64,000 bases of DNA from Candidatus Methylacidiphilum fumarolicum (GCF_949774925.1 NZ_OX458932.1:558001-622000), one strand, 5' to 3'. Shown: positions 25,074-34,262, numbered from the stretch's first letter. Notes: generated by a model from the sequence alone, not told the origin. Made by a program: numbers and translations.

Positions 25074-25964
25074 ATGCGTTTTCTTTTGGTCGATGGGTAT
25101 TACTATGCGTTTCGCTCCTTTTATGCTATGCCTCCTCTTTCTACAAAATCGGGGGAGCCGACGAATGCGATTTACGGACTGACTATTGTTATTCGAAGGA
25201 TGCTTGCGGATCTCCAACCCGACTTTGGCGCTGTAGCATTTGATGGTGGATTACCTGCTGATCGAATAGCCTTAAGGTCAGATTATAAGGCGAATAGACC
25301 TGAAATTCCTAACGCTTTAAAAGTCCAAATTCCCTGGCTTAAAGAACTTTTACAAGCCCTTGGCCTTACACCAATAGAGGTTGAAGGACAAGAAGCAGAC
25401 GATGTCATTGCTACCTATACGAAAAAGGCGATTGAAAAAAGTATTGATGTGGTTTTGGCGACCAATGATAAGGATCTATTGAGTCTGATCGGACCGCATG
25501 TAAGGGTATATACTGTAGAAAAGAAAAAGTTTAAGCTTATTACAGAAAAAGACATTGAAGAAAAATGGTTAGTCCATCCATGGCAGCTACCTGATCTCCT
25601 TGCCTTAACTGGAGACAGCGTCGACAATATCCCTGGTGTTCCTGGCATTGGTAAAAAAACAGCAGCAAAATGGATTAGTCGATATGGTTCTCTCTCTGCT
25701 TTACTTAGTGCCAGTGATATTCCAGACAAACGGTTTGCGCAACTTATTGAAGAGAATAAAGAACTAATTTTGACCAATTATAAGATGCTTGAGTTAAAAA
25801 ATGATATTCCCTTGCCTCTACCGATTGAAGAGCTTCGGATAAAGCCTAACTATGCAGAACAGGAGAGGCTTTTCAAACGTTTTGAATTTAAAAAGTTAGC
25901 GGAAGCCCTAAAAGAACATCCAGAAAAAAAATCTTCAGAAAATACTGACATATTATTTGGATAA
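25074..25964 (+). CDS. Stand-alone 5'-3' exonuclease (PolA N-terminal-like)
   Basis: A 296-residue flap-type nuclease homologous to the 5'-3' exonuclease domain of DNA polymerase I, without a polymerase part. Metal-binding acidic residues lie in FLLVDGYYYAFRSFYAMP, AVAFDGG, EVEGQEADDVIATY, LATNDKDLLSLI and TGDSVDNIPGVPGIGKKTA, the last including the helix-hairpin-helix DNA-binding motif. Probably removes RNA primers or processes flaps in repair. Followed by an unrelated Fe-S carrier gene after 73 bp. Confidence 0.92.
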   Translation: MRFLLVDGYYYAFRSFYAMPPLSTKSGEPTNAIYGLTIVIRRMLADLQPDFGAVAFDGGLPADRIALRSDYKANRPEIPNALKVQIPWLKELLQALGLTPIEVEGQEADDVIATYTKKAIEKSIDVVLATNDKDLLSLIGPHVRVYTVEKKKFKLITEKDIEEKWLVHPWQLPDLLALTGDSVDNIPGVPGIGKKTAAKWISRYGSLSALLSASDIPDKRFAQLIEENKELILTNYKMLELKNDIPLPLPIEELRIKPNYAEQERLFKRFEFKKLAEALKEHPEKKSSENTDILFG

Positions 25965-26037
25965 AAAACGGGGTTCTGATTGAGAAGAATAGTTTTTTCT
26001 TTTTCCAGATACACTTTAAACAATATAATCTTACTAT

Positions 26038-26400
26038 ATGAACACAGAGGTCTCTTTTACCAGGGGTTCTGAAAAACTATGCCAGATTACTGAGAAGGCG
26101 GCTTTAAGATTAAAGGAAATTCTAGAACAGAGTGGCAGGCAGGAAGGAGCCCTTCGTATTTCTGTTGTTGGAGGAGGATGTGCGGGGCTACAATATGAAA
26201 TGAACATTGTGGATGGTCCAGAAACAAAGGATATTATGATCGATTCCAAAGGGGTCAAACTCATTGTGGATCCGAAAAGTGCGCTTTTTTTAAGCGGTTC
26301 TATTCTGGATTATTCGGAAGATTTGCTTAATCAAGGCTTCGTTGTTAAGAATCCCAATGCGGTTTCTCATTGTTCTTGTGGAAAAAGTTTCGCTATCTGA
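26038..26400 (+). CDS. erpA: ErpA-like A-type Fe-S carrier
   Basis: A 120-residue A-type carrier with cysteines in VVGGGCAGLQYEMN and SHCSCGKSFAI. It lies outside the nif island with no sigma-54 site visible upstream, so it is probably the housekeeping carrier for proteins such as IspG/IspH, in contrast to the three nif-linked paralogues at 798, 7627 and 8057. It is followed by an MFS transporter gene 39 bp downstream. The ErpA label is by similarity of motif context, not proven. Confidence 0.82.
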   Translation: MNTEVSFTRGSEKLCQITEKAALRLKEILEQSGRQEGALRISVVGGGCAGLQYEMNIVDGPETKDIMIDSKGVKLIVDPKSALFLSGSILDYSEDLLNQGFVVKNPNAVSHCSCGKSFAI

Positions 26401-26439
26401 ATTCTCTCACGTTAAAACGATCGATGATAAGGAGGATTC

Positions 26440-27693
26440 TTGGACCCCGAACATTCAAATAAAGGAGGTTTTTTTTCGAAACTTAAGAATTCGGCGTCCT
26501 ATTCGGCTTCTTTACAGCTGGTAATTCTTTTTGGCTGTGTTAGTCTAGCTGCTGATGTCACTTATGAAGGTGCAAGATCTATTTTAGGTCCTTTTCTAGG
26601 TGTTGTCGGAGCAACGGGTAGTGCGATTGGTTTCATAGCTGGCATAGGGGAACTGACTGGTTATGTAGTTCGACTTGTAGCGGGAAGCTTGGGGGATAAA
26701 ACAAAAAGTCACTGGGTTTTTGTATTCGCAGGGTATTTTATAAATCAAATTGCAGTGCCTTTATTAGCTATTGTAAAAAATTGGCCTCAAGTAGGCCTTC
26801 TGATCGTTCTGGAAAGGTTTGGCAAAGGCATACGAACTCCTTCTCGCGATGTATTATTGTCCCATGCTACAGAAGGGGTCGGTAGAGGATTTGGTTTTGG
26901 CATTCATGAAGCCTTAGACCAAGTAGGAGCGATGACTGGCCCTTTTTTGATTGCCTTAGCCATTATGCATTGGAAAAGTTACCGGACTGCTTTGGGCTTG
27001 TTAATCATTCCAGCTTTTCTGGCTTTGTTGGTTCTTTTTGTGACTCATAAAAGATACCAAAAACTCAGTGCCATTCTGGTTGACTGTCAGCCAAAAGAAC
27101 AAAATGACAAAGCTGGTGGCAAACGACAAGGATTAACTGAAAGCTTCTGGTGGTATATCACTGGCCTTGGGTTTTTGGCTGCTGGATATGTAGATTTTCC
27201 TTTGATTGCTTACCATTTTGGGCAAAAAAGTATTTTTAAAGAATATGAGATTCCTTTGCTTTATATGCTAGCAATGGGGGTAGATGCCATCGTGGCATTG
27301 GTAGCAGGCAGATTATTTGATAAAAGTGGCATAGGCTCAATGAGCTGGCCAATCATCCTTGGCTCTCTGTCCTCCCCTTTAATATTCCTCTTTCCGATTC
27401 GAACGGTTGCTATCATTGGAATAATTTTTTGGGGAATAGGCCTAGGGGTGCAAGAATCTGCGGTCAGAGCAGCTATTGCCTCCCTTGTTCCTATAGAAAT
27501 AAGAGGAACAGCTTTTGGTATTTTTTATTTTGTCTTTGGTTTGTCTTGGTTCTTAGGAAGCTGTGCCATGGGCTTTCTTTACGATAAGTCTCTAGCCTAT
27601 GTAGCTCTTAGCTCTTTTATTTTACAAATTCTTTCTCTTCCCTTATTAGAAAGGAGCCAGAAGAAAATTAAAGAGCAGAAAGAGGTTGTATAA
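26440..27693 (+). CDS. MFS transporter
   Basis: A 417-residue polytopic protein with about twelve predicted spans in two six-span halves separated by a polar loop near residue 210-230. The major-facilitator loop signature appears as RLVAGSLGDKTKSHW between spans 2 and 3, and LERFGKGIRTPSRD after span 4. Translation starts at TTG 26440, supported by AAGGAGG 6-7 bp upstream. Substrate unknown; the RFGKGIRTPSRD block recalls transporters near the Fsr/permease-like MFS group. Confidence 0.85.
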   Translation: MDPEHSNKGGFFSKLKNSASYSASLQLVILFGCVSLAADVTYEGARSILGPFLGVVGATGSAIGFIAGIGELTGYVVRLVAGSLGDKTKSHWVFVFAGYFINQIAVPLLAIVKNWPQVGLLIVLERFGKGIRTPSRDVLLSHATEGVGRGFGFGIHEALDQVGAMTGPFLIALAIMHWKSYRTALGLLIIPAFLALLVLFVTHKRYQKLSAILVDCQPKEQNDKAGGKRQGLTESFWWYITGLGFLAAGYVDFPLIAYHFGQKSIFKEYEIPLLYMLAMGVDAIVALVAGRLFDKSGIGSMSWPIILGSLSSPLIFLFPIRTVAIIGIIFWGIGLGVQESAVRAAIASLVPIEIRGTAFGIFYFVFGLSWFLGSCAMGFLYDKSLAYVALSSFILQILSLPLLERSQKKIKEQKEVV

Positions 27694-27728
27694 AATCAAG
27701 CTGCCAAGGTAGCAAGCCACAGTGGTGT

Positions 27729-28361
27729 TTAAACCGTCCAAGAGTCATCTGAAAAACCATCGTCATCAAAATCATCTCCAGGGATGGTAGAGTCCACAGA
27801 AAGATCTTCGCTATCGTCGGCTTGGTTGTCAGTTATTTCTTGTTCATCGACCTGATCCGTTGAGGGGGATTCTTTGGGGGCTTCGGTCTCTGGGGGAAGG
27901 ATAATGTTTATATTTTCTCTGGGACGACCGAATCCAAAGAGATTTTCAAGGGCTGCTAAACCGAGGGCTCCTAAACCCATAAATCCCGCTGCTTTGGCAG
28001 CATCTTTCAACTCAGAATTATTTTGTGGACGTTGCTCAGGGTTTTGATTAGTAGACCTTTCTTTGGGATGAGAAGAAGGACTTTCCCAGTGAAGCATTTC
28101 TTCGGAAGTTTGTTCTTTGTTTGAAGCCATTTCGTCTCGGATCTTTTGTTTGAATCCCTCAAAGGAAGGATTGCTTAAAGCATAAGGAAAATAGAGAATA
28201 GAATGGCCTTCAGAGTCTTGTTTTTGAAGGACTGAAGCTAACCATTGTCGTTCTTCAGCTGATAGGGCTTGTGGATCAATATCCAGCACGATCCGATCTT
28301 CTTTGCAATCGATGCCTTCTTTTAAACAGGAGATCTGATCAACAGGACAGAGAATCTTCAT
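27729..28361 (-). CDS. Acidic hypothetical protein
   Basis: An unrecognised 210-residue protein. The first 90 residues look folded, with three cysteines near the N-terminus (CPVDQISCLKEGIDC). A polar low-complexity region follows, then a short Gly/Ala/Leu-rich hydrophobic helix (AAGFMGLGALGLAALENLFG, about 125-145), and an extremely acidic tail ending DDFDDDGFSDDSW. The helix could be a membrane anchor. It is convergent with the MFS gene and divergent from ruvC. Confidence 0.65.
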   Translation of the reverse strand: MKILCPVDQISCLKEGIDCKEDRIVLDIDPQALSAEERQWLASVLQKQDSEGHSILYFPYALSNPSFEGFKQKIRDEMASNKEQTSEEMLHWESPSSHPKERSTNQNPEQRPQNNSELKDAAKAAGFMGLGALGLAALENLFGFGRPRENINIILPPETEAPKESPSTDQVDEQEITDNQADDSEDLSVDSTIPGDDFDDDGFSDDSWTV

Positions 28362-28517
28362 AATTTTAAATTTCTTTATCTAATTATAATCAATTCATAC
28401 TGAAAAAACAACTTGTCTTAAATAGGGAAGGGTATTTTAGTCTTGCCAATGGCTAAAAATCTATCTTTTAATAAATTCTGACGATGCAAAGGCAGCGATT
28501 CTTTTTAAAAGTCTTTA

Positions 28518-29024
28518 ATGAATAAACCGATAAGAATTCTAGGGATTGACCCAGCTATTCGGAAAATGGGCTATGGGATCGTTGAATCCAATGGGGACAG
28601 TGTCCAATTGATAAGCTATGGGGTAATCAATGGAAACGGTAATGATCAAGTTCGAAGGCTTAGACAACTTTATGATGGACTGTTTGAAATTGTGCAAAAA
28701 TACGTTCCCGAACAAGTGGCTATGGAATCAGTTATTTTCGTACAAAATAGGAAAACAGCCATCGATATGGGTGCGGCTCGTGGGGTTGCCTTACTGTTGT
28801 TTTCTTTGAAGGATCTGCCGGTTTTTGAATATAGTCCTAGAACGGTTAAAATTGCTGCAACTGGCCGTGGTTCGGCTCGGAAAGAGCAGGTATCTTTTAT
28901 GGTCCGAGCAATTTTATCACTAAATTATTCTCCCCCAGCGGATGCTGCTGATGCGCTGGCGGTGGCTCTCGCGCATGTCCACAACTTATGGAATGTTCGA
29001 AAAGGTTATGATTTCATATCTTAA
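28518..29024 (+). CDS. ruvC: RuvC Holliday-junction resolvase
   Basis: Endonuclease that cuts Holliday junctions with RuvAB, 168 residues. The catalytic acids are visible: D11 in ILGIDPA, glutamate in AMESVIF, and the C-terminal pair in PPADAADALAVALAH. It leads the ruvC-ruvA-ruvB set and overlaps ruvA by 17 bp. Confidence 0.95.
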   Translation: MNKPIRILGIDPAIRKMGYGIVESNGDSVQLISYGVINGNGNDQVRRLRQLYDGLFEIVQKYVPEQVAMESVIFVQNRKTAIDMGAARGVALLLFSLKDLPVFEYSPRTVKIAATGRGSARKEQVSFMVRAILSLNYSPPADAADALAVALAHVHNLWNVRKGYDFIS

Positions 29025-29610
29025 AGGAATTCTCATTTATTGCTCTTTTCCTACGATTATCGTTGAATCCCATGGAATAGGCTTTGAAATCTTCTCTTCT
29101 CTTTCCCTTTATCAAAGCCTTCCCCCTCTCCATTCGGAGGTTTCTCTGTATACCCATTTGAATGTCTCAGAAAACCGCTTCGAACTTTTCGGATTTCATG
29201 ATCTTGAAGAACAGCTTACCTTCAGAATTCTTGTTGAAAAAGTGCATGGGGTGGGGCCAAAAACAGCGATTACTATTCTCAATGTCCTTCCTCCAAAAGA
29301 ATTTAAAGAAGCGATATATAGGGAAGACTATAGGGTTCTTTCAAAAATCAAGGGGATTGGAGAGAAGACTGCGCACAGGCTGGTGGTGGAACTAAAAGAT
29401 AAGTTGGATATGGGGCATTCAGTTGTTGGTCCCTTTTCAAAGGTGACCAAAGATCAAATTTTTGAAGATTCTCTTAAGGCCTTGGTTGCATTAGGATTCA
29501 AAGAGACAGAAGCAGTGAAGCTAGTTCGGAAAGTAAGAGAAAAAGAGCCGGAGAAGGATCTTGAAGGTGTTATACGGGAATGTCTGAAGCTGACCTGTAT
29601 GGAAAGGTAA
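29008..29610 (+). CDS. ruvA: RuvA Holliday-junction binding protein
   Basis: A 200-residue RuvA that recognises four-way junctions and recruits RuvB. The family start MISYLKGILIY sets ATG 29008, preceded by GAAAAGG; longer frames into ruvC are unlikely. Domain I is the OB fold (1-65), domain II carries two helix-hairpin-helix motifs (VHGVGPKTAITIL and IKGIGEKTAHRLV), and domain III is the C-terminal three-helix RuvB-contact region (DSLKALVALGFKETEA). Confidence 0.94.
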   Translation: MISYLKGILIYCSFPTIIVESHGIGFEIFSSLSLYQSLPPLHSEVSLYTHLNVSENRFELFGFHDLEEQLTFRILVEKVHGVGPKTAITILNVLPPKEFKEAIYREDYRVLSKIKGIGEKTAHRLVVELKDKLDMGHSVVGPFSKVTKDQIFEDSLKALVALGFKETEAVKLVRKVREKEPEKDLEGVIRECLKLTCMER

Positions 29611-29641
29611 CCTAACTCATTGATCTAAGGAATGAGGAAAA

Positions 29642-30658
29642 ATGAATCCAAAAATAAAGGATGTATTGGCTCAGCCCACCGATAGTTTATTTGAAGAAAA
29701 TTTGAGGCCCCAAAAGCTCGGCGATTTTTTAGGACAAGAAAAAATCAAAGAACGGCTTTATATTCTTGTTCAGGCAGCAAAGATCAAAAAGGAACCGCTC
29801 CCGCATCTTCTTTTCAGCGGTCCACCGGGACTGGGAAAGACAACCTTAGCACATATTCTTTCTAAAGAAATGAATGCTTCTCTTAAAATAACTTCTGGTC
29901 CTGCTCTTGATAAGGCGGCCAATTTAGCAGGCATATTAACCACATTGGAATCTTTTGATTTTCTTTTTATCGATGAAATCCATCGACTTAGTCGTCCTGT
30001 AGAAGAGTATCTTTACCCAGCGATGGAAGATTTCCGAATGGATATTTTGATCGATCAAGGACCTAATGCTAGAAGCATTAGGCTCAATCTCCCAAAATTT
30101 ACCTTAGTTGGTGCGACCACCCGTGTAGGTCTTCTGACTGAACCTTTGAGAAGTCGGTTTGGTTTGATCAATCGTTTGGAATATTACAAGCTTGAAGAGC
30201 TTGTTAAAATTGTTCAACGTTCCTCACGGATATTGGAAATGGAAATGAATGAACCGGCCGCAAAGGAGGTAGCCAAACGCTGTCGAGGAACGCCAAGAAC
30301 GGCTAATCACCTTTTGAAATGGATTCGCGATTATTCCTATGCCAAAGGGCATCAAAAAATATCTCTGGATGTCGTTAATAATGCCTTAGCAATGATAGAA
30401 ATCGATGAAGATGGATTGGATGAAATGGACAAGAAGATATTGGAAACCATTGTTTATAAATTCGAAGGTGGACCTGTGGGACTACAATCCTTAGCTGTTG
30501 CTGTTGGTGAGGATCCTGGAACCTTAGAAGAAGTCCATGAACCCTATCTCATCATGGAAGGCTATATAAAAAGGACTCCACAGGGAAGAGTGGTGACAAC
30601 TCGGGCATACGAAAAGCTAAAAGTAGCTCCACCTTCCGCTCAAGTCGAGTTATTTTAA
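29642..30658 (+). CDS. ruvB: RuvB branch-migration helicase
   Basis: AAA+ motor of 338 residues. Walker [12 protein letters not shown], Walker [11 protein letters not shown], sensor 1 in LVGATTR and the arginine-finger region PLRSRFGL are all present, and the winged-helix tail has [13 protein letters not shown]. It follows ruvA by 31 bp in the same operon. Confidence 0.96.
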   Translation: MNPKIKDVLAQPTDSLFEENLRPQKLGDFLGQEKIKERLYILVQAAKIKKEPLPHLLFSGPPGLGKTTLAHILSKEMNASLKITSGPALDKAANLAGILTTLESFDFLFIDEIHRLSRPVEEYLYPAMEDFRMDILIDQGPNARSIRLNLPKFTLVGATTRVGLLTEPLRSRFGLINRLEYYKLEELVKIVQRSSRILEMEMNEPAAKEVAKRCRGTPRTANHLLKWIRDYSYAKGHQKISLDVVNNALAMIEIDEDGLDEMDKKILETIVYKFEGGPVGLQSLAVAVGEDPGTLEEVHEPYLIMEGYIKRTPQGRVVTTRAYEKLKVAPPSAQVELF

Positions 30659-30755
30659 TTTTTTCTTTTTGACTTATTGGGATAACTTGTGTTCCATTAG
30701 ACTTTAAATCTGTTTAATATCTTTGAGGAGCGTTGATAAGCTTTTTTCAACAATA

Positions 30756-31172
30756 ATGAAAAGCTTTAGAGAAGAAATATGGTTCAATATTCCCTCGCGT
30801 CGAGCATTTGTTCTGCTGACTCCAAAACTTGAAGAATGCGTGAAAAAAAGTGGTATTCAAGAAGGTCTGTTGCTTTGTAATGCTATGCACATTACTGCCA
30901 GTGTATTTATAAACGATAATGAAGCAGGACTACACGAAGATTTTGAGAGGTGGCTGGAAAGACTAGCTCCAGAAAAGCCCTATTCTCAATACAAGCATAA
31001 CGTTGGGGAAGACAATGCCGATGCGCATCTAAAAAGGACAATTATGGGCAGAGAAGTTGTCATTGCAGTCACAGGCGGGAAGCTAGATCTGGGTCCTTGG
31101 GAGCAGGTTTTTTATGGAGAGTTTGACGGGAAGAGAAGAAAACGGGTTTTAGTAAAGATTATTGGAGAATGA
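30756..31172 (+). CDS. YjbQ/UPF0047 family protein
   Basis: A 138-residue single-domain protein of the YjbQ family (PF01894), which has been linked to weak thiamine-phosphate synthase activity. Characteristic parts are [52 protein letters not shown] and [17 protein letters not shown] 30756 matches the usual family start; a TTG 33 bp upstream is possible. It precedes a rhodanese-like lipoprotein gene by 9 bp. Confidence 0.88.
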   Translation: MKSFREEIWFNIPSRRAFVLLTPKLEECVKKSGIQEGLLLCNAMHITASVFINDNEAGLHEDFERWLERLAPEKPYSQYKHNVGEDNADAHLKRTIMGREVVIAVTGGKLDLGPWEQVFYGEFDGKRRKRVLVKIIGE

Positions 31173-31181
31173 TTGTAGGCT

Positions 31182-31745
31182 ATGAGTGAAAAACCTTTTC
31201 TAATGAGATCTCTCTCTGTCTTTGCTCTTTTACTCATTACTGGATGCGCCAATTCTCTTCCTCCAGAGTTAACATGGGAAAAGGTGCTCTATGCCATTAG
31301 AGAAAAGTTTCCGGATGTAGCTTCTGTTTCAACAGAAAAACTCGAACGATGGATTACCGTTGGGGGAGATTACGCACCAGTGCTTTTGGATGTGCGAACG
31401 GTGGATGAATATGAAGTGAGTCATCTCTATCATGCCTGGCGGGTGTCTCCCAATGAAAAAATACGGTTAGGTTATAGAGGGCTGAAAAGAGAACAGCCTA
31501 TTGTGGTCTATGATTCTGTTGGGTTTAGAGCAGCTTCCTTTGCACGAAGACTCCAGCAAGCGGGATTCTGGCAGGTTTGTTATCTAGAAGGCTCTATTTT
31601 CAAATGGGCTAACGAAGGAAGAGCCCTTTATAAAGGTGAGAAAAGAGTTACCATGGTGCATCCCTGTGATTCCTATTGGGGAAAACTGCTGAATCCAGAA
31701 CATAGAGCCCTTTCTTTGGTGGACCTCGGCGAGCCTGTTTATTAA
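31182..31745 (+). CDS. Rhodanese-like lipoprotein without active-site cysteine
   Basis: A 187-residue exported protein. A lipobox LITGC ends at C22, predicting lipid anchoring. The rest is a single rhodanese-fold domain (about 45-150) with VLLDVRTVDEYEVSHLYHAW, but the catalytic loop that normally starts with cysteine after the VVY strand reads VVYDSVGFRAA, so cysteine is replaced by aspartate. Sulfur transfer is therefore unlikely and a binding or structural role is more plausible. A mini IS element begins 25 bp downstream. Confidence 0.8.
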   Translation: MSEKPFLMRSLSVFALLLITGCANSLPPELTWEKVLYAIREKFPDVASVSTEKLERWITVGGDYAPVLLDVRTVDEYEVSHLYHAWRVSPNEKIRLGYRGLKREQPIVVYDSVGFRAASFARRLQQAGFWQVCYLEGSIFKWANEGRALYKGEKRVTMVHPCDSYWGKLLNPEHRALSLVDLGEPVY

Positions 31746-31770
31746 TTATTCAAAATAATTTAAACATTGA

Positions 31771-32177
31771 TTATAAACCGCGCGGGAATATCCATCTCCT
31801 TTAGGGGATTGGGATGAGAGCGCTAAACTAGATATTGACTGAATACGACAAAAAGTTAATCTAATACTAAGTCCGCATCGTGTGCTTCATCATAAGATCT
31901 GATGTCCTGATGCGGCCATCACTAATTAGTGATGCCCTGAGATATGGGGTTTTAAATATTAAACGTATCTACAACCCAGTTTTGGAAAAGAGACAGACCA
32001 CCGGAATGAATAGCTGGTGGTTGGGAAGGAGTAGTAGCCTGGACACGGGCCAACGTTGTCTAGCTGAAGCATGGCCTCAAGCGCCGCCGGTTCGCCGGCG
32101 GGTTCCCTACGGGAACCGCCCACAAGCCCTGCGTGCTAGCTAGAAACTCACCCGCTTTAGCGGGTTGAGAGTGTCAC
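31771..32177 (+). mobile_element. 407-bp mini IS605-type element, copy 1
   Basis: Bounded by the same ends as the element at 21051: left TTATAAACCGCGCGGGAATA and GATGAGAGCGC, right ACCCGCTTTAGCGGGT and GTGTCAC. The interior (about 31825-32000) is AT-rich and unrelated to tnpA; the last 175 nt match the parent's tnpB end/omega-RNA tract. By eye it differs from copy 2 at 59646 at only about four positions and both are 407 bp long. It sits 27 bp upstream of tRNA-Lys. Confidence 0.88.
32003..32177 (+). ncRNA. Candidate stand-alone omega-RNA, copy 1
   Basis: Same 175-nt tract and length as 22612-22786, with paired changes in the last hairpin loop (TTTA versus TTCA) and otherwise conserved stems. 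No transcript evidence is available from sequence; whether it can load a TnpB is inference. Confidence 0.4.
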
Positions 32178-32204
32178 TCATAGTTCGTTTGTAATAGCAA
32201 ATAG

Positions 32205-32278
32205 GCCTCGGTAGCTCAGCTGGTCAGAGCAGGTGACTCTTAATCACTGGGTCGGGGGTTCGAATCCCTCCCGGGGCA
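32205..32278 (+). tRNA. tRNA-Lys (anticodon CUU)
   Basis: A complete 74-nt cloverleaf: acceptor GCCTCGG pairs with CCGGGGC, D-stem GCTC/GAGC, anticodon stem GGTGA/TCACT with loop CTCTTAA (anticodon CTT), T-stem GGGGG/CCCTC with loop TTCGAAT, discriminator A. CCA is not encoded. It begins 27 bp after mini-element copy 1. Confidence 0.96.
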
Positions 32279-32360
32279 CTGCTCAAAAATAAAAACTGAA
32301 GATTTTGAGTTTTTCTCTTTCCTTTCTATGAAAAAGAAGAGATAATAAACATCCTTCTTT

Positions 32361-33611
32361 ATGAATACTATCAGCAACTCGGATACAGAAAGTCATTTTG
32401 ATTTTGCTTCCTTTTCAAGGGCTGTTCTAAATCAGTTTGAGTCGACTCCCTTCCCTTTTGAAGACGAAAAAGTGCTTTCCGACCAGTCTTGGAAAATTAT
32501 CCCTCCTAACTGGCTTAATGCCATTGGCAGACCAGGAAAGCCCTTTTATGACAAAGGAAAATTTTTGGTTGCTGGGTGCGGAACTGGTAACGAAGCTTTC
32601 AATATTGCTAGAGCCTTCCCAAACTTGACAGTCGTAGCTTTTGATATTAGCCAGAGGGCTATCGAAACGGCTATCAAATGGCAGAAGGCTTCGGGGATTC
32701 AAAATGTCCATTTTGTTCAGGAAGACTTAATGAACCCCAATTTGTCCCATTCCCTTGGATCGGATTTCGATTGGATTAGTTGTCATGAGGTGCTTTCATT
32801 TGTTTATGATCCCCAAGCAGCTCTTCATCATCTTGCTAGCTGTCTTTCTCCCGATGGATGCATTTATATTGGCGTCAAAGGCACTTTTCATCCAACTGTT
32901 AGACTTGCTCCGGCTATTTCTCTTTTTTCCCTTAATCTGAATAATCCTGAACAACTCAAAAGAACAAGAGATGTACTTTCTGCATGCGATAACCTGATGG
33001 GTATTCCTATCGATAAGGGAATAGGTGCACAGCCCGAAAGTTATTTAAAAACACATGTCTTTGGAGTGCATCATGACTGTTTCCCATTGCACACATGGAT
33101 TGAAATCATTCATAATTCCGGTCTTCAATATATCAATTCTTTGTATACATCCATGAGCTTTCTTCAGCTCCAGGACAACCGATTTTTCGATATCCTTACT
33201 GAACTCGACCTGCCTACCCTTCATTCATTGATTGATCATTGTAATCCTTCTTTTTTCCATATGATTATTGCTTCGAAGCCAAGGAAAATGCCCCCTTTTG
33301 CCCCTGCCGACAGAAATGAATTTTTACATTGGCGCCCTTTAGTGGATTTATGGGATAGGACAAAGATTCAAGCCGTTCATCCCCCTTATAATCAAGTCTT
33401 AGAAGTAACTTTTGATATTCCTGGGCTATATAGACAGCTTCCTTTGAAACTTTCTTCCTATTTGATCGAATTTTTAAGGAGATCCGATGGTAGTCGCCCT
33501 GTGTCTCAAATTGTTGCAGAGATTGGAGTAGATGTAAAACCAGGAGAACTTTTCCCAGCCCTTGCTCGGTTTTATTTTAGCTCACTTCTGAATTTTTTGC
33601 CTCCTCTTTAA
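32361..33611 (+). CDS. SAM-dependent methyltransferase with extra C-terminal domain
   Basis: A 416-residue protein. The class I methyltransferase core spans about 65-180 with motif I FLVAGCGTGNEAFNIA, the acidic ribose-binding residue in VVAFDIS and VQEDLMNP. A C-terminal part of about 220 residues contains a PqqD-like or winged segment (LIEFLRRSDGSRPVSQIVAE), seen in some methyltransferases with a regulatory domain. Substrate is unknown. It is a single-gene unit downstream of tRNA-Lys. Confidence 0.8.
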   Translation: MNTISNSDTESHFDFASFSRAVLNQFESTPFPFEDEKVLSDQSWKIIPPNWLNAIGRPGKPFYDKGKFLVAGCGTGNEAFNIARAFPNLTVVAFDISQRAIETAIKWQKASGIQNVHFVQEDLMNPNLSHSLGSDFDWISCHEVLSFVYDPQAALHHLASCLSPDGCIYIGVKGTFHPTVRLAPAISLFSLNLNNPEQLKRTRDVLSACDNLMGIPIDKGIGAQPESYLKTHVFGVHHDCFPLHTWIEIIHNSGLQYINSLYTSMSFLQLQDNRFFDILTELDLPTLHSLIDHCNPSFFHMIIASKPRKMPPFAPADRNEFLHWRPLVDLWDRTKIQAVHPPYNQVLEVTFDIPGLYRQLPLKLSSYLIEFLRRSDGSRPVSQIVAEIGVDVKPGELFPALARFYFSSLLNFLPPL

Positions 33612-33797
33612 GGAGTTTTCTTTTATCTCCATGGCAGGCAGTAAAATCCATATACGGGAATGTGGATTATTAGTTCCCTAGACAAGAAGTCAGACACTAG
33701 ACCAAGAAGCAAATTGAAATTGCTCTTTACAAGATTTTATTAAAAAATTACTTTTTTGAAATTCTAAAAACGAAGGGACAAATCACAAAAGGCAATT

Positions 33798-34250
33798 ATG
33801 CGACTGGATATGTTAATTACGGCAGACCTTGGTCTAATCAAGGCTTATAAAGTTATTAGGGATGAATTAACAGGCAACTGCCATGCTCAGTTGATTGATG
33901 ATCAAATTTTAGAGATGGGCAGGAAACGGCTGAAAGATATAGATACCGACAAACAGGGTGAATTTGCTGTTGTTAGTTATCCATTAACCGGCGAGCGATC
34001 CGTTGGAGAACGGCATAACGAAAAACTAGAAATTCGGAGGAAATTGATTTGTGAGATAGCAAAGATTATCAATCAACTCATAAAAAAATACAATCCTATG
34101 GCTTGGGCTTTATCAGCAAGTTCAGATATTCTTCCAAGAATCCTAGAAAGGGTCGATCAAACTGCCAAAAAAAATCTGGTTAAGACGATTCCTGCTGATC
34201 TTACTAAAATTGATAAAGCAGAAATATTAGAACGATTTGACATAAAATAG
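33798..34250 (+). CDS. Host-attachment-protein-like (PF10116 type)
   Basis: A 150-residue protein resembling the family named for attachment of Agrobacterium to host cells (PF10116): MLITADLGLIKAYKVIRDE, then a conserved histidine region GERHNEKLEIRRKL, and C-terminal LVKTIPADLTKIDKAEILERF. Members occur widely in free-living bacteria, so attachment is not implied here; a stress- or ribosome-related function has been suspected from related eRF1-like folds. Assignment is from these motifs only. Confidence 0.65.
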   Translation: MRLDMLITADLGLIKAYKVIRDELTGNCHAQLIDDQILEMGRKRLKDIDTDKQGEFAVVSYPLTGERSVGERHNEKLEIRRKLICEIAKIINQLIKKYNPMAWALSASSDILPRILERVDQTAKKNLVKTIPADLTKIDKAEILERFDIK

Positions 34251-34262
34251 TTGATCTTTAGA

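Noticed and set aside
31880-32143. 87-codon frame, nearly identical at 31880 and 59755
   Set aside because: It lies inside the 407-bp mini-elements and reads through the interior into the tnpB tail; it does not look like an independent gene.
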